Shown here: piece after piece, positions 1-8,868 of the stretch | Numbering within the stretch: position 1 is the stretch's first letter | How the letters are laid out: every line of letters starts with the position of its first letter | Source of the DNA: Vagococcus teuberi | GTDB taxonomy: Bacteria; Bacillota; Bacilli; Lactobacillales; Vagococcaceae | Assembly (NCBI RefSeq): GCF_001870205.1 | Contig: NZ_CP017267.1 | Span: 484,501-548,500, forward strand | Reading direction: 5' to 3' | Length of the DNA: 64,000 bases | Program-made: the position numbers and the translations under genes | The notes under the pieces: model-generated | Seen by the model: only the letters and a program-made list of their open reading frames with translations | Told to the model about the DNA's origin: nothing | Database searches by the model: none

Positions 1-1
1 A

Positions 2-745
2 ATTCGAACTATTTTTATTACTATAGGAGCAATTTTACTATTTATTGTGAGTGTCAGTTTTTTAAATTTAGATATGGCAACATTCATGTCCAGATTTGAA
101 CAATCAGGTGAAGTAATCAAACACTTTCTTACAATAGATACTTCTGATTTAGGAACAGTATTTTCAGAACTATTATTGTCATTGTCAATGGCAGTAGCAT
201 CACTTGTTTTAGGAGCGATAATTTCATTTATCTTAGCTTGTTTAGGGGCAGATAATATCTCACCATTACCATTTTTATCGGCAGTAATTAAAGGAATCAT
301 GTCGGTGATTCGTGCGATTCCATCACTTGTTTGGATTTTAATGATTGTTGCCAGTTTAGGATTTGGTTCACTTGCTGGAATTATCGGGATGATGTTCCCG
401 ACAGTTGGTTATTTAACAAAATCATTTATTAGTAGTATCGAAGAAGTTCCAGCACAAGTGATTGAAACCATGAAATCAACTGGAGCAAACTGGTTCCAAT
501 TAATTCAAGAAGGGATTTTACCAAATGTTTCCAAGTTATTTTTAAACTGGTTAGCCATCCGTGTTGAAGGAAACGTAGCAGAATCTATTTCACTCGGGAT
601 GGTAGGTGCTGGAGGGATTGGGACGTTACTAACTCGAGCAATCAGTAGCTATGATTATGGAAGAATCACATTTATCGTGTTAGTTATCTTCAGTACAATG
701 TTTGCTGTAGAAATGTTTGCAACACGAGCGAAAAAAGCAATTTAA
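2..745 (+). CDS. phnE: Phosphonate-type ABC transporter permease, N-terminus cut by window edge
   Basis: Inner part and C-terminus of a binding-protein-dependent ABC permease. The reading frame is open back to base 2, so the first GTG (47) is not the true start; roughly 15-30 N-terminal residues lie outside. Several hydrophobic segments are visible, and the EAA loop that contacts the ATPase is readable as ETMKSTGANWFQ...ILP about 70 residues from the end. Length and this loop fit the PhnE family, which imports phosphonates, phosphite or similar phosphorus compounds with PhnC (ATPase) and PhnD (binding protein); those genes would lie to the left. The exact substrate cannot be read from a permease. 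The next gene, a phosphatase, follows after 12 bases and is probably co-transcribed. Confidence 0.8.
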   Translation: MRTIFITIGAILLFIVSVSFLNLDMATFMSRFEQSGEVIKHFLTIDTSDLGTVFSELLLSLSMAVASLVLGAIISFILACLGADNISPLPFLSAVIKGIMSVIRAIPSLVWILMIVASLGFGSLAGIIGMMFPTVGYLTKSFISSIEEVPAQVIETMKSTGANWFQLIQEGILPNVSKLFLNWLAIRVEGNVAESISLGMVGAGGIGTLLTRAISSYDYGRITFIVLVIFSTMFAVEMFATRAKKAI

Positions 746-757
746 AGGAGAAAGTGT

Positions 758-1471
758 ATGTACTATCAACGATTACCATTAGAAACAACATTTAATACAA
801 GAGATTTAGGTGGAATTCCAACGAAAGATAATAACATGATTGCCTGGAAAAAACTTTTTAGAAGTGATGATGTGTGTCGTTTAACAGACAATGACGTTGC
901 TTTTTTAGAAGAGTATGGTGTAGGTGCTGTGATTGATCTAAGAACACCAAAAGAAAGAACAGAATCAGATTATCCATTGGAAAGAAGTTCAGTAGTTAAA
1001 AACTATCATATTCCATTTGTGGTGGATGAAAGCATTCAAGACATCTCTCAATCAACAACGAGTATGTCATTGTATGACTTCTATGAGCACATGATTCATG
1101 AACAAAAAGGGATTGTGAATGAATTATTTGTTGCAGTGCATGAATCAAGAGATACAGGATTGATTTTCCATTGTGCAGCGGGAAAAGACAGAACTGGTGT
1201 TATGGCATGTCTATTATTAGGCTTACTAGATGTGGATGAAAAAGATATCATTGCTAACTATGAAACTTCTTATACCTATCTTTCTGCTAATGAGGCATTG
1301 CAATCACCAGAAGGTTATGAGGATTTAATGTATTCTGATCGCAAAAATATGGAGAAGTTATTGCCTGTTATTACAGAAAATTATGGAACAGTATATAACT
1401 ATTTAAAAGAATGTGGTTTGTCTGATGAGATGCTTTTAGAAATTAAAGAAGCGTACATTCAAAAAGTTTAA
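758..1471 (+). CDS. Tyrosine/serine protein phosphatase-like protein (Y_phosphatase3 family)
   Basis: 237 residues with the cysteine-phosphatase signature HCAAGKDRTG at about 138-147 (CX5R loop, nucleophile Cys139, Arg145) and the usual N-terminal NTRDLGG motif near residue 13. Members of this family dephosphorylate phosphotyrosine, phosphoserine or, in some cases, phosphoinositides and small phosphate esters. No signal peptide is visible, so it is probably cytoplasmic. An AAAGGAG site lies 7 bases before the ATG. It directly follows a phosphonate-type permease, so a role in processing an imported phosphorus compound is possible, but that is inference from position only. Confidence 0.8.
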   Translation: MYYQRLPLETTFNTRDLGGIPTKDNNMIAWKKLFRSDDVCRLTDNDVAFLEEYGVGAVIDLRTPKERTESDYPLERSSVVKNYHIPFVVDESIQDISQSTTSMSLYDFYEHMIHEQKGIVNELFVAVHESRDTGLIFHCAAGKDRTGVMACLLLGLLDVDEKDIIANYETSYTYLSANEALQSPEGYEDLMYSDRKNMEKLLPVITENYGTVYNYLKECGLSDEMLLEIKEAYIQKV

Positions 1472-1584
1472 CAACTGTTTTTAATTTACAAACAATTTAC
1501 AAAGTTACGATAGAGACTTTACACTAGCGTTGTATAGTAAGAGTGTAGTAATTGTCACTAAAGATGGCGTTATTACAATCGGCT

Positions 1585-1680
1585 TATAATTGTTATGTTA
1601 ATAGTTAAATGACTTGTCAAGGAAATAGAACAACCTGACTTCTTTAATAGAAAACACTATCCCCCTAGTTGTTTTTTGTT
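1585..1680 (+). ncRNA. Candidate small RNA ending in a C-rich-loop terminator
   Basis: A TATAAT box (1585-1590) is followed about 60 bases later by a hairpin with arms 1651-1659 and 1666-1675, a loop reading TCCCCC and a T-rich tail. Firmicute trans-acting sRNAs often expose C-rich loops that pair with GGAGG ribosome-binding sites. The hairpin is seen directly; the promoter assignment and the function are inference. It could simply be the terminator of the phnE-phosphatase operon. Confidence 0.35.
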
Positions 1681-1708
1681 AAATTTTCTTCTAATCAACA
1701 AGTCAACA

Positions 1709-1742
1709 AAAAAACTGGATGATGAAAATCATTCAGTTTTTT
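1709..1742. terminator. Intrinsic terminator
   Basis: Thirteen-base arms 1711-1723 and 1728-1740 with a GAAA loop, one G-T pair, and A-run/T-run flanks, so it could work in both directions. Confidence 0.75.
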
Positions 1743-1770
1743 GAGTTATTAAGGCCTATTAAGGTATAAT
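1741..1770 (+). promoter_or_regulatory. Promoter of the MBL hydrolase gene
   Basis: TTGAGT, 18 bases, TATAAT (1765-1770), about 30 bases before the ATG. It overlaps the last bases of the preceding terminator. Confidence 0.6.
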
Positions 1771-1802
1771 TGAACTATTAAATCAATTAGGAGGTCATAA
1801 AG

Positions 1803-2486
1803 ATGAAAATAGGATATCATGGTCACTCGGTAATTAGTATAGAAACAAATGACGGCAAGCGATTAATAGTTGATCCATTTATCACTGGAAATGATTTGAC
1901 AGACTTAGTACTAGATGACGTAGAAGTAGATTATATTTTTATAACTCATGGTCATGCAGATCACATAGGTGATATGGTTTATTTAGCTAAAAAAACGAAA
2001 GCCCAAGTTGTGGCAATTCCTGAAGTATGTCATTTTGCGACGAGTCAAGGAATCGAAAACGTACACCACATGAATATTGGTGGAAGTTTTAACTTTCCAT
2101 TTGGCCGAGTAACAATGGTGTTTGCTCAACATAGTTCTGGCTATGAGTTTAATGGTGAGATGATTTATATGGGTGAGCCTGCCGGATTTGTATTTGAGAT
2201 TGATGGCACAATGATCTATCATGCTGGAGATACGGCCTTTTATAGTGATTTATCATTGTTAGCTGATGATTTTCAAATCGATGTAGCGTTTTTACCGATT
2301 GGTGGCAACTTTACGATGGGAATAAAAGATGCAGTGAAGGCAGCTAAAATAATCAATGCCAATGTTAATATCCCAATTCATTACAATACGTTTCCAGTTA
2401 TAGAACAAGACCCAAAATACTTTGTTAATTCGTTACCTAAAGGTAAGGGAAAAGTGCTTCAACCAGGAGAATTTATTGAATATTAA
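1803..2486 (+). CDS. Metal-dependent hydrolase, UPF0173 family (MBL fold)
   Basis: 227 residues of the compact metallo-beta-lactamase fold. It has the THGHADHIGD metal motif near residue 50, a later HAGDTAF motif and an IHYNTFP C-terminal histidine motif, the set of metal ligands used by two-metal hydrolases of this family (YtkL/UlaG-like). Length matches UPF0173 exactly. The substrate is unknown. A good AGGAGG site sits 8 bases before the ATG. It is a single-gene unit with its own promoter and a terminator at 2497-2527. Confidence 0.85.
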   Translation: MKIGYHGHSVISIETNDGKRLIVDPFITGNDLTDLVLDDVEVDYIFITHGHADHIGDMVYLAKKTKAQVVAIPEVCHFATSQGIENVHHMNIGGSFNFPFGRVTMVFAQHSSGYEFNGEMIYMGEPAGFVFEIDGTMIYHAGDTAFYSDLSLLADDFQIDVAFLPIGGNFTMGIKDAVKAAKIINANVNIPIHYNTFPVIEQDPKYFVNSLPKGKGKVLQPGEFIEY

Positions 2487-2496
2487 AAACGATATT

Positions 2497-2527
2497 AGAA
2501 CAGTTTTCTATAAAGCTGTTCTTTTTT
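2497..2527 (+). terminator. Intrinsic terminator
   Basis: AGAACAG arm, 12-base loop, CTGTTCT arm and T-run, just after the UPF0173 gene. Confidence 0.8.
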
Positions 2528-2580
2528 AGTACTGTAAATGTAACTTTTTTTACGAAACATAAATAACGAAAACTTTCCCG

Positions 2581-2609
2581 TTGCATTGTGGACAAAAAAA
2601 GTCTATAAT
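2581..2609 (+). promoter_or_regulatory. Promoter of the Rrf2-YhgE operon
   Basis: TTGCAT, 17 bases, TATAAT (2604-2609). A short near-palindrome TGGAC-N7-GTCTA lies inside the spacer and runs into the -10, a possible self-regulation site. Confidence 0.6.
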
Positions 2610-2644
2610 AGCCAAATGTAAGAAATGAGAGGAAGTGATATAGC

Positions 2645-3142
2645 TTGAAGCTAACCAATGCAACGGAACAAGCTTTGGCGATTATGGCATTATTGTCAAC
2701 TCAGGAAAAAGATGTTCCTGTGTCATCAATAGCAATTTATCAGAAATTATCTGTTTCTTCTTCATATATTAGAAAGCTACTAAGAAAACTCGTGGTATCG
2801 AATATAATAGAAGGTGTTTCCGGCAATAACGGTGGATTTTATATAAAAAAAGATTTATCAGAAATTACGTTATTAAATATTGTCGAAGCAATAGAAGAGC
2901 CATTTCATTCATTTCCCAAGATAGGTGTTTTGGAGAGAGCGTTCAGTGATTTTACTGAAATAGCTCAAACAGGTGATAAACAGATAGCAGATTGTTTTGC
3001 AAAAGCAGATAGAAAATGGAATGAAGAATTAGGAAGAATAACAGTCAAAGATATATTATCTGATGTATTTCGAGAATATGGCGAAATACCACATCGAAAT
3101 TGGAATGATTTTATAGAGGATGAGGGGTCAGTTCAATGTTAA
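2645..3142 (+). CDS. Rrf2-family transcriptional regulator
   Basis: 165 residues. The N-terminal winged helix-turn-helix is typical of Rrf2 (KLTNATEQALAIMALL..., SSSYIRKLLRKLV, wing GVSGNNGGF). Start is TTG at 2645 with GAGGAAGTGA about 6 bases upstream; no ATG fits. The three clustered cysteines that hold the Fe-S centre in IscR/NsrR-type members are absent: only Cys in IADCF and the terminal Cys remain. It is therefore probably not an iron-sulfur sensor. The end overlaps the YhgE gene by 7 bases, so the pair is translationally coupled and the regulator likely controls that membrane protein. Confidence 0.8.
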   Translation: MKLTNATEQALAIMALLSTQEKDVPVSSIAIYQKLSVSSSYIRKLLRKLVVSNIIEGVSGNNGGFYIKKDLSEITLLNIVEAIEEPFHSFPKIGVLERAFSDFTEIAQTGDKQIADCFAKADRKWNEELGRITVKDILSDVFREYGEIPHRNWNDFIEDEGSVQC

Positions 3143-5838
3143 ATAGAATAAAAAATGTATGGGATTTATTTGTACTAGATTGGAAAAGGATTTTTCATAA
3201 CAAGCTGACGTTTGTTTTGATAATTGCATTAATGATTATCCCATCGCTATATGCATGGTTTAACATTGCAGCTTTATGGGATCCTTATTCAAATACTGGT
3301 GGTATCAAAATTGGTATCTATTCAGACGATCAAACGGTTGATTTGAAAGGTAAAAAAATAAATATTGGTGAAGAGATAGTTGAAAATTTAAAAGATAATA
3401 AAACAATTGGATGGCAATTTGTGTCATCAAAGCAAGAGCTTGATGATAAAGTGAAAACTGGTAAGTATTATGCAGGAATTTATTTACCGAAGAACTTCAC
3501 TGAAAATTTATTAAGTTTTACAAAAGGTGAAATTGATTATCCTGAGATCGAGTATCAAGTGAACCAAAAAATTAATGCCATTGCACCAAAAATTTCTGAT
3601 AAAGGTGCAGGAACCATTCAAGATACAATTTCAAAAGAGTTTATTGAAACAGCGAGTAAAACATTGCTAGAAGTATTTAATGAAATTGGATTTAATCTTG
3701 ATGCAAACTTGCCTTCTATTAGAAAAATTACATCTAAAATTTTAACGGTTGATGAAAATATTGATGAAATTGATGGCTATACAAAAGAAGTGCTACAACT
3801 ACAAGCTAAAATGCCAGAATTTAAACGAAAACTTGATATGGCAAATGAGTTTGTTGATTATATTCCTGAATTAAATAAAACAACGGACAAAGTGGTGGCA
3901 TTAAATGGTAAATTACCAGAAATTGCACAGTATGGGCAACTTGTTTATGACGTTCAAGGAAATATTCCAAAAATAAAAAATGCCGGAACTCAGTTAAACA
4001 AAGCTGACAATGATATGGATAAAATTGTGAAGATGATGGATGATGCCATTAATGAAGCAACAAAAGGGCTAGAAGTGATTGCTACAGCACAAAAAGTATT
4101 GCCAGACGTGACGGAGTTGATTAACACAGCTGATGGTATGATGCCAGATTTACAAAAACAATTGACTGAAATTGCTGAAGTATTACCAACTGTAACAGAA
4201 GGATTGACACAAGGATTGGAAGTGTTAGATACCTTATCTAAAGTATCAGCTAAATTAGCAGCTGATATTGCGGCGTTAGATACTGAAACACATACAGCGC
4301 AAATTCATGATCAACTTGTAAAATTGGATAAACAATTAAGCACACAACTACAAATTATTCAGTCATTAAAAGAGACATTGACTCAATTATCAACCTTACC
4401 AAATGCACCTGATTTTTCTAATGCATTGGCACAATTAGCTGATTTAGAAAATCATGTGAGTCACGCTCAATCAAACGTTCAATCTATTTTAGATAATTGG
4501 GAAAGCTACGCAGACGCACCAGCTAAATTACAAGCAAAATTAAATGAAATCAGTAGTACATTAAATCAGATTGTTGTATCAATTAACCCACAAGACATTG
4601 AAGCACAAGTTAATCAAACATTAAAAAATGTTCAACAAATGCTAACGTCAGCTGGAAAAATTACAGGGACGATCATTGACGATAATACAATGAACACACT
4701 TGATAGTTTATTAAAAAATACAACAGGTATTATTAATGAAGCGATAGGATTCTTAAAAGATTATCAAAAAGAGATGCCAGCGATTCAAGATGAAATTCAT
4801 ACAGCTAATGTGATGTTAAATGGCAATATGAATTTAATTATTAATGGTATTAACCAAGGGGCGGATTTCTTTAGAAACGATTTTCCCGTTGTACAAAGTA
4901 AAATGAACAAGGCAACATTATTTATTAAAAATGACTTACCAGGTATTGAAGACGACGTAAAAGAAGCGATGGCTAAGGCAAATGAAAAAGCACCTAAGTT
5001 AGAGACAGCATTAAATGCAGCTGAAGTCATGATTAAAGAAGATTGGCCAAATATTAAAGAAGGCGTTCAAAAAGCAGCCAACGCCATCAGAAAAGGTGAA
5101 AAAGACATTGATTTAGATGAAGCATTGAAGTATCTAAAAGGTGATGCCAATGCCGAAAGTAAATTTATTTCAAGTCCTGTTAAACTAAAAACAAAAGATG
5201 TATACCCTGTTCCTAATTATGGTTCAGCGAGTACACCATTCTATACAGCTCTGTGTTTATGGGTTGGGGCAGTATTATTCTCAAGTATTGCCTCAACTAA
5301 ATTCCATTTAGAAGAAGAACAAGTTGGAAAATATTCAAAACGTCAACAGTTCTTAGCTCGTATGGGAACATTCCTTGTAGTTGGATTTTTCCAAGCATTG
5401 ATTGTAACAATTGGAAATCAATTACTTTTAGGAACATACACAAAAAATCCAGTTTGGAATGTGATATTTGCTTTAATTATTGATTTGGCCTTTATGATGA
5501 TGGTGTATGTGCTAGTTGCTTTATTTGATAATCTTGGTAAAGGAATTGCCATTATTATCTTGGTTCTTTCTATTTCAGCAGGTGGAGGAAACTTCCCAAT
5601 TGAAATGTCCGGTCCATTCTTTAGAGCAATTAATCCTTATATTCCATTTACATATGCCGTGAATTTACTAAGAGAGTCTGTGGGAGGTATCTACTGGCCA
5701 TCAGCACTCAAAGCTATTACTATATTAGTAAGTATTACTATTGGCTTTTTCGTAGCCGGATATATTTTATATCCTCGTGCTGAAAAACTATTTAAAAAAG
5801 TTGGAGATAACCTTAAAGAAGGACGAATTCTTCATTAA
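3136..5838 (+). CDS. YhgE/Pip family membrane protein
   Basis: 900 residues. One membrane segment near residues 20-42 is followed by a very long extracytoplasmic region (about 45-690) rich in amphipathic helices with repeated KLPEIxxxxQLxxxVQGNIP-like patterns. A block of about five or six membrane segments makes up the last 200 residues. This is the architecture of the phage-infection-protein/YhgE family, related to ABC-2 permeases. Relatives include the lactococcal phage receptor Pip and ESX/type VII-associated EsaA-like proteins. The role here is unknown; candidates are envelope transport or acting as a phage or bacteriocin receptor. It is co-transcribed with the upstream Rrf2 regulator and followed by a terminator. 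Confidence 0.85.
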   Translation: MLNRIKNVWDLFVLDWKRIFHNKLTFVLIIALMIIPSLYAWFNIAALWDPYSNTGGIKIGIYSDDQTVDLKGKKINIGEEIVENLKDNKTIGWQFVSSKQELDDKVKTGKYYAGIYLPKNFTENLLSFTKGEIDYPEIEYQVNQKINAIAPKISDKGAGTIQDTISKEFIETASKTLLEVFNEIGFNLDANLPSIRKITSKILTVDENIDEIDGYTKEVLQLQAKMPEFKRKLDMANEFVDYIPELNKTTDKVVALNGKLPEIAQYGQLVYDVQGNIPKIKNAGTQLNKADNDMDKIVKMMDDAINEATKGLEVIATAQKVLPDVTELINTADGMMPDLQKQLTEIAEVLPTVTEGLTQGLEVLDTLSKVSAKLAADIAALDTETHTAQIHDQLVKLDKQLSTQLQIIQSLKETLTQLSTLPNAPDFSNALAQLADLENHVSHAQSNVQSILDNWESYADAPAKLQAKLNEISSTLNQIVVSINPQDIEAQVNQTLKNVQQMLTSAGKITGTIIDDNTMNTLDSLLKNTTGIINEAIGFLKDYQKEMPAIQDEIHTANVMLNGNMNLIINGINQGADFFRNDFPVVQSKMNKATLFIKNDLPGIEDDVKEAMAKANEKAPKLETALNAAEVMIKEDWPNIKEGVQKAANAIRKGEKDIDLDEALKYLKGDANAESKFISSPVKLKTKDVYPVPNYGSASTPFYTALCLWVGAVLFSSIASTKFHLEEEQVGKYSKRQQFLARMGTFLVVGFFQALIVTIGNQLLLGTYTKNPVWNVIFALIIDLAFMMMVYVLVALFDNLGKGIAIIILVLSISAGGGNFPIEMSGPFFRAINPYIPFTYAVNLLRESVGGIYWPSALKAITILVSITIGFFVAGYILYPRAEKLFKKVGDNLKEGRILH

Positions 5839-5852
5839 CATTAAATTATATA

Positions 5853-5886
5853 AAAAAGAATCTAGAATAACTCTAGGTTCTTTTTT
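5853..5886 (+). terminator. Intrinsic terminator
   Basis: AAGAATCTAGA / CTCTAGGTTCTT stem with T-run just after the YhgE gene. Confidence 0.75.
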
Positions 5887-5975
5887 GTTATAAATAAAAC
5901 AATAATGTATTTAAGAAAAGGTTAACAAAGTATAAAATGTGGGTATTTAGCAATAAATTAAATAACAATAAAAAG

Positions 5976-6008
5976 TAATTTGCAACAAATTAATAGTAGC
6001 AGTATACT
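5976..6008 (+). promoter_or_regulatory. Promoter with overlapping 17-bp palindrome, acetoin reductase gene
   Basis: TTGCAA (5980-5985), 17 bases, TATACT (6003-6008). The palindrome TAATTTG-CAA-CAAATTA (5976-5992) covers the -35 box, the position expected for a repressor operator. The regulator is not identifiable from the site. Confidence 0.6.
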
Positions 6009-6049
6009 AAACAAGAAAAAATATTGATTGCCTTAAAACAGTCAGCTAA

Positions 6050-6826
<777 letters not shown>

Positions 6827-6842
6827 TAGTTACTTATAAGTT

Positions 6843-6877
6843 AAACTCTCTTAGAAGAAATTCTGAGGGAGTTTTTT
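6843..6877 (+). terminator. Intrinsic terminator
   Basis: AACTCTCTTAGAA / TTCTGAGGGAGTT stem with GAAA loop and T-run after butA. Confidence 0.85.
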
Positions 6878-6882
6878 ATTGC

Positions 6883-6919
6883 AAAAAAAGAGTGCTGATT
6901 AGATAGTCAACACTCTTTT
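6883..6919 (-). terminator. Intrinsic terminator of the PepSY gene
   Basis: Read on the minus strand: AAAGAGTG arm, 16-base loop, CACTCTTT arm and a T-run. Confidence 0.75.
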
Positions 6920-6924
6920 ATCTA

Positions 6925-7284
6925 TTAATTTTCAATTTTATGGATATCAATAATTGAACCAGTATGAGCATCTGCTGTAAATTCATATTGGACAAGTTGT
7001 CCTTCTTCAATACGAGAAATACCACCTGTATAGACATCTGTTTTAATAGCAAACTTATCTAAAGGTTCTTTTTTAAAGTGAATCCAAGATCCTTCAATTG
7101 GTCCATCTTGTAGAAAATCAGATTTTACTTGTTCTAAGATATCATCTGCTGAAAGCACTTTGTTGTCGTTGTACCATTTTGTGACTAAAGCACCAGCAAC
7201 GGCACCTAATGCTAAACCAATACCTAAACCAGTTGTTAAGCCATAATGATAAACTTCTTTTGTTTTTTGTTTTTTATGAAACAT
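6925..7284 (-). CDS. Small membrane-anchored PepSY-domain protein
   Basis: 119 residues. Start is the ATG at 7284, which has AGGAGG 8 bases upstream; an in-frame earlier ATG has no ribosome site. The lysine-rich N-terminus is followed by one glycine/alanine-rich membrane segment (about 16-36). A PepSY fold covers residues 45-119 (ADDILEQVKSDF... DVYTGGISRIEEGQLVQYEFTADAHTGSIIDI). PepSY proteins are often extracytoplasmic inhibitors or chaperones of proteases, but no partner is encoded nearby. Single-gene unit. Confidence 0.75.
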   Translation of the reverse strand: MFHKKQKTKEVYHYGLTTGLGIGLALGAVAGALVTKWYNDNKVLSADDILEQVKSDFLQDGPIEGSWIHFKKEPLDKFAIKTDVYTGGISRIEEGQLVQYEFTADAHTGSIIDIHKIEN

Positions 7285-7458
7285 GTCGTTACCTCCTATG
7301 GTAATACTGATGTTCTTATTGTAGCATAAATGAATCAAATAGGAAGAAAAAAAGAAGCAAGAATTAAGTGATAGGTTTTTGCGTATGCGGTCATTATGTT
7401 ATAATTAAGTGAAGAAGAAAGAGAGGTGAACTACTAATTATTTAATTAGTAGATAATC

Positions 7459-8535
7459 ATGGATGATAAATTATTTAATCGTATAAAAACATTAACTGAA
7501 ATTCAAAGTGTCAGTGGTCTTGAAGATAACATGCGACGTGTTATGGCTAAAGAGATGACACCTTTTGTTGATAAAGTGGAATATGATGGATTAGGTGGTG
7601 TGTTTGGTATTCGTAAAAACAAATCAAATGAAGCACCCCGTATCATGTTAGCGTCTCACATGGATGAAGTTGGTTTTATGGTGAGTCAAATTTTAGAAAA
7701 TGGGTTATTTAGAGTCGTTCCTTTAGGTGGATGGAATCCTTACACTGTATCGGCACAACGTTTTACTTTACAAACAAAAAAAGGTGACTACCCAATTATT
7801 TCGACATCAGTTCCACCTCATTTATTAAGAGGAGCAAATAAGCAAAAGGGAATAGATGTTGCGGATATTTTATTTGATGCAGGATTTGTATCCAAAGAAG
7901 AAGCAGAAGAATTTGGTGTACGTCCAGGAGACGGGATTGTTCCTCAAGCTGAAACAATTAAAACAGCAAACGGTAAACGACTCATTTCAAAAGCGTGGGA
8001 TAATCGCTATGGTTGTACCCTTGTTTTAGATGTGTTAGAAGAATTATATGGTCAAGAATTACCAAATACCTTAATTGCAGGAGCAAACGTGCAAGAAGAA
8101 GTTGGGTTACGTGGAGCAAAAGTATCGACTCACAAATTTAAACCTGATTTATTCTTTGCAGTGGATTGTTCACCAGCTGATGATATGTCAGGTAAAAAAG
8201 ATGCAAACGGTCAATTAGATGAGGGATTCTTATTAAGAATATTTGATCCAGGAATGATTATGCTAGGTCGTATGCGTGAATACATCCTTGAATTAGCAGA
8301 AGATAATAACATTCCATATCAATACTTTGTTTCAAAAGGTGGAACAGACGCAGGTGCAGCACACTTAGTCAATGACGGGGTTCCAAGTGCGGTAATTGGT
8401 GTGCCAGGTCGTTATATCCATACTCATCAAACAATGTTTAGTATCAAAGACTATGAAGCTGCAAGAGAAATGGTCTTGAAATTAATTACAACATTAGATA
8501 AAACAGAAGTTGATACAATAATATACGGAAAGTAG
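7459..8535 (+). CDS. M42 family aminopeptidase (glutamyl aminopeptidase type)
   Basis: 358 residues with the metal ligands of the co-catalytic zinc family in order: SHMDEVGF (His, Asp) near residue 68, AWDNRYG (bridging Asp) near 178, VQEEVGLRG (Glu-Glu) near 213, VDCSPADD near 235 and a late HTHQT histidine. These enzymes form large tetrahedral complexes that trim N-terminal residues from peptides. It is the first gene of a four-gene cluster matching the Bacillus ytoP-ytpP-ytpR order, so YtoP is the closest named relative. A paralogue lies at 33.2 kb. Confidence 0.85.
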   Translation: MDDKLFNRIKTLTEIQSVSGLEDNMRRVMAKEMTPFVDKVEYDGLGGVFGIRKNKSNEAPRIMLASHMDEVGFMVSQILENGLFRVVPLGGWNPYTVSAQRFTLQTKKGDYPIISTSVPPHLLRGANKQKGIDVADILFDAGFVSKEEAEEFGVRPGDGIVPQAETIKTANGKRLISKAWDNRYGCTLVLDVLEELYGQELPNTLIAGANVQEEVGLRGAKVSTHKFKPDLFFAVDCSPADDMSGKKDANGQLDEGFLLRIFDPGMIMLGRMREYILELAEDNNIPYQYFVSKGGTDAGAAHLVNDGVPSAVIGVPGRYIHTHQTMFSIKDYEAAREMVLKLITTLDKTEVDTIIYGK

Positions 8536-8542
8536 TGAAGAG

Positions 8543-8854
8543 ATGTTAATCCCAACAACGTATGAAGAATTAGCTAAACCACTTGAAGAAGGAAAAACCA
8601 TGCTATTTTTTACAGCTGATTGGTGTGGTGATTGTGTCTTTATCAAACCAGACATGCCAGAAATTGAAGCGAGTTTTCCTGAATACACGTTCGTTCAAGT
8701 GGATAGAGATGTGTTTATCGATATTTGCCAAAAATGGGGAATATTAGGTATTCCAAGTTTTGTGGCAATCGAAGACGGTAAAGAACTAGGTCGTTTTGTT
8801 AGCAAAAACCGTAAAACGAAAGAAGAAATTATGACGTTTATCAGTGAATTATAA
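8543..8854 (+). CDS. ytpP: Thioredoxin-like protein (YtpP type)
   Basis: 103-residue thioredoxin fold with active site WCGDC at about 30-34 and the cis-proline motif GIPSF near 75. The CGDC centre differs from the canonical CGPC of TrxA (18.8 kb), so redox potential or partners probably differ. It starts 7 bases after the M42 peptidase stop, with GAAGAG as ribosome site. The position between a YtoP-like peptidase and YtpR matches the Bacillus cluster. Confidence 0.85.
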   Translation: MLIPTTYEELAKPLEEGKTMLFFTADWCGDCVFIKPDMPEIEASFPEYTFVQVDRDVFIDICQKWGILGIPSFVAIEDGKELGRFVSKNRKTKEEIMTFISEL

Positions 8855-8868
8855 AAGGAGGAGATAGT

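Larger units (their letters stand above)
1472..1802. other. 331-base gene-free region with two hairpins and a candidate sRNA
   Basis: No plausible ORF. Visible structure: a TATAAT-like box at 1585-1590 without a clear -35, a hairpin with a C-only loop (1651-1680), a second A-run/T-run hairpin (1709-1742), and the promoter of the next gene (1741-1770). Short inverted repeats (TTACACT...AGTGTA, GTAAT...ATTAC) occur between 1515 and 1575. The layout fits a short independent transcript, but nothing here is recognised as a known RNA family. Confidence 0.5.
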
